Shown here one piece after another: positions 7,889 to 8,143 of a stretch of DNA of 8,143 bases. The first letter of the stretch is position 1. Every line of letters starts with the position of its first letter. The notes below the pieces were generated by a model. That model ran no database searches and was not told where the DNA came from. It was given only the letters and a program-made list of their open reading frames with translations. The DNA is taken from the NCBI GenBank assembly GCA_026982215.1, contig JALSHN010000393.1, forward strand, positions 1 to 8,143, in the 5' to 3' direction. This DNA is from Gammaproteobacteria bacterium. Lineage in GTDB: Bacteria > Pseudomonadota > Gammaproteobacteria > S012-40. The translations under genes were made by a program, and so were the position numbers.

Positions 7889-8143
7889 TCAGCCCGCCCG
7901 CTCGGCGATGTAATCCAACGCCCGACGCAGCCGCGCCAAGGTCTTCTCCCGCCCCAGAAGCTCCAGGGTCACATCGATGGGCGGCGACACCGTCCGCCCG
8001 CTCACCGCCACCCGCAGCGGCTGAGCCACCTTGCCCAACTTGAGGTCGAAGCGCTCGGCAGTGGCCACCACCCGGCGGTGCAAATCCTCCGCCCGCCAAG
8101 TCTCCATCGCCTCGAAATCCTGCAACAAGGCCTCCAAGGGGGC
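7889..8143 (-). CDS. gltX: Glutamyl-tRNA synthetase, C-terminal fragment
   Basis: This is the last 84 residues of a class I glutamyl-tRNA synthetase, which charges tRNA with glutamate in the cytoplasm; the gene enters from the right edge. Only the end of the anticodon-binding helical domain is visible. FDLKLGKVAQPLRVAVSGRT, then VSPPI and LELLGREKTLARLRRAL, is the highly conserved GltX tail. The active-site HIGH and KMSKS motifs lie outside the window. The stop (complement of 7889-7891) is one base from the convergent uup stop. A glutamyl-Q tRNA(Asp) synthetase is excluded because that protein lacks this domain. GltX versus a second discriminating paralogue cannot be told from this part. Confidence 0.94.
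   Translation of the reverse strand, partial: APLEALLQDFEAMETWRAEDLHRRVVATAERFDLKLGKVAQPLRVAVSGRTVSPPIDVTLELLGREKTLARLRRALDYIAERAG

Overview
The window is compact, high-GC chromosomal DNA with housekeeping genes, strong Shine-Dalgarno sequences on several genes and little intergenic space. The combination of a heterodimeric (E1 alpha/E1 beta) pyruvate dehydrogenase, an outer-membrane TonB-dependent receptor, an Uup-type ABC-F protein of 635 codons and a GltX C-terminus points to a Gram-negative proteobacterium. I favour a gammaproteobacterium, but the sequence alone does not settle the genus. There are no rRNA or tRNA genes, CRISPR arrays, insertion sequences or phage genes.

Layout. Positions 1-2119 (minus strand) hold a pyruvate dehydrogenase operon read leftward: E1 alpha (1127-2119), E1 beta (147-1127, sharing one base with the E1 alpha stop) and the first 45 codons of the E2 acyltransferase (1-136, running off the window). 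A 123-bp divergent gap (2120-2242) separates it from an M17 (leucyl aminopeptidase family) peptidase on the plus strand (2243-3688). Next comes a 146-bp AT-richer regulatory gap (3689-3834). It carries a perfect 11-bp tandem repeat, a promoter-like sequence with a GTATGA/TCATAC dyad laid over it, and competing leader hairpins. The TonB-dependent receptor (3835-5883) follows, closed by a strong intrinsic terminator (5930-5968). The Uup ABC-F ATPase (5980-7887) starts 11 bp after that terminator. The 3' end of gltX (7889-8143, minus strand) converges on uup with one base between the stop codons.

How the genes relate. The three pdh genes build one complex that turns pyruvate into acetyl-CoA, using thiamine diphosphate on E1 and a lipoyl arm on E2. 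The peptidase, ABC-F protein and GltX are separate housekeeping functions (peptide turnover, ribosome/DNA-structure maintenance, tRNA charging) and appear to be single transcription units. The receptor is the accessory-like element: no transporter, TonB/ExbBD or regulator gene accompanies it here, so its substrate must be read from its sequence and promoter. The dyad over its promoter has both half-sites of the Escherichia coli NikR operator, with a spacer one base shorter, so nickel (or cobalt) uptake is the leading, unproven hypothesis. This receptor and its control region are the most interesting part of the window. I see no strong case for a wholly new multi-gene system.
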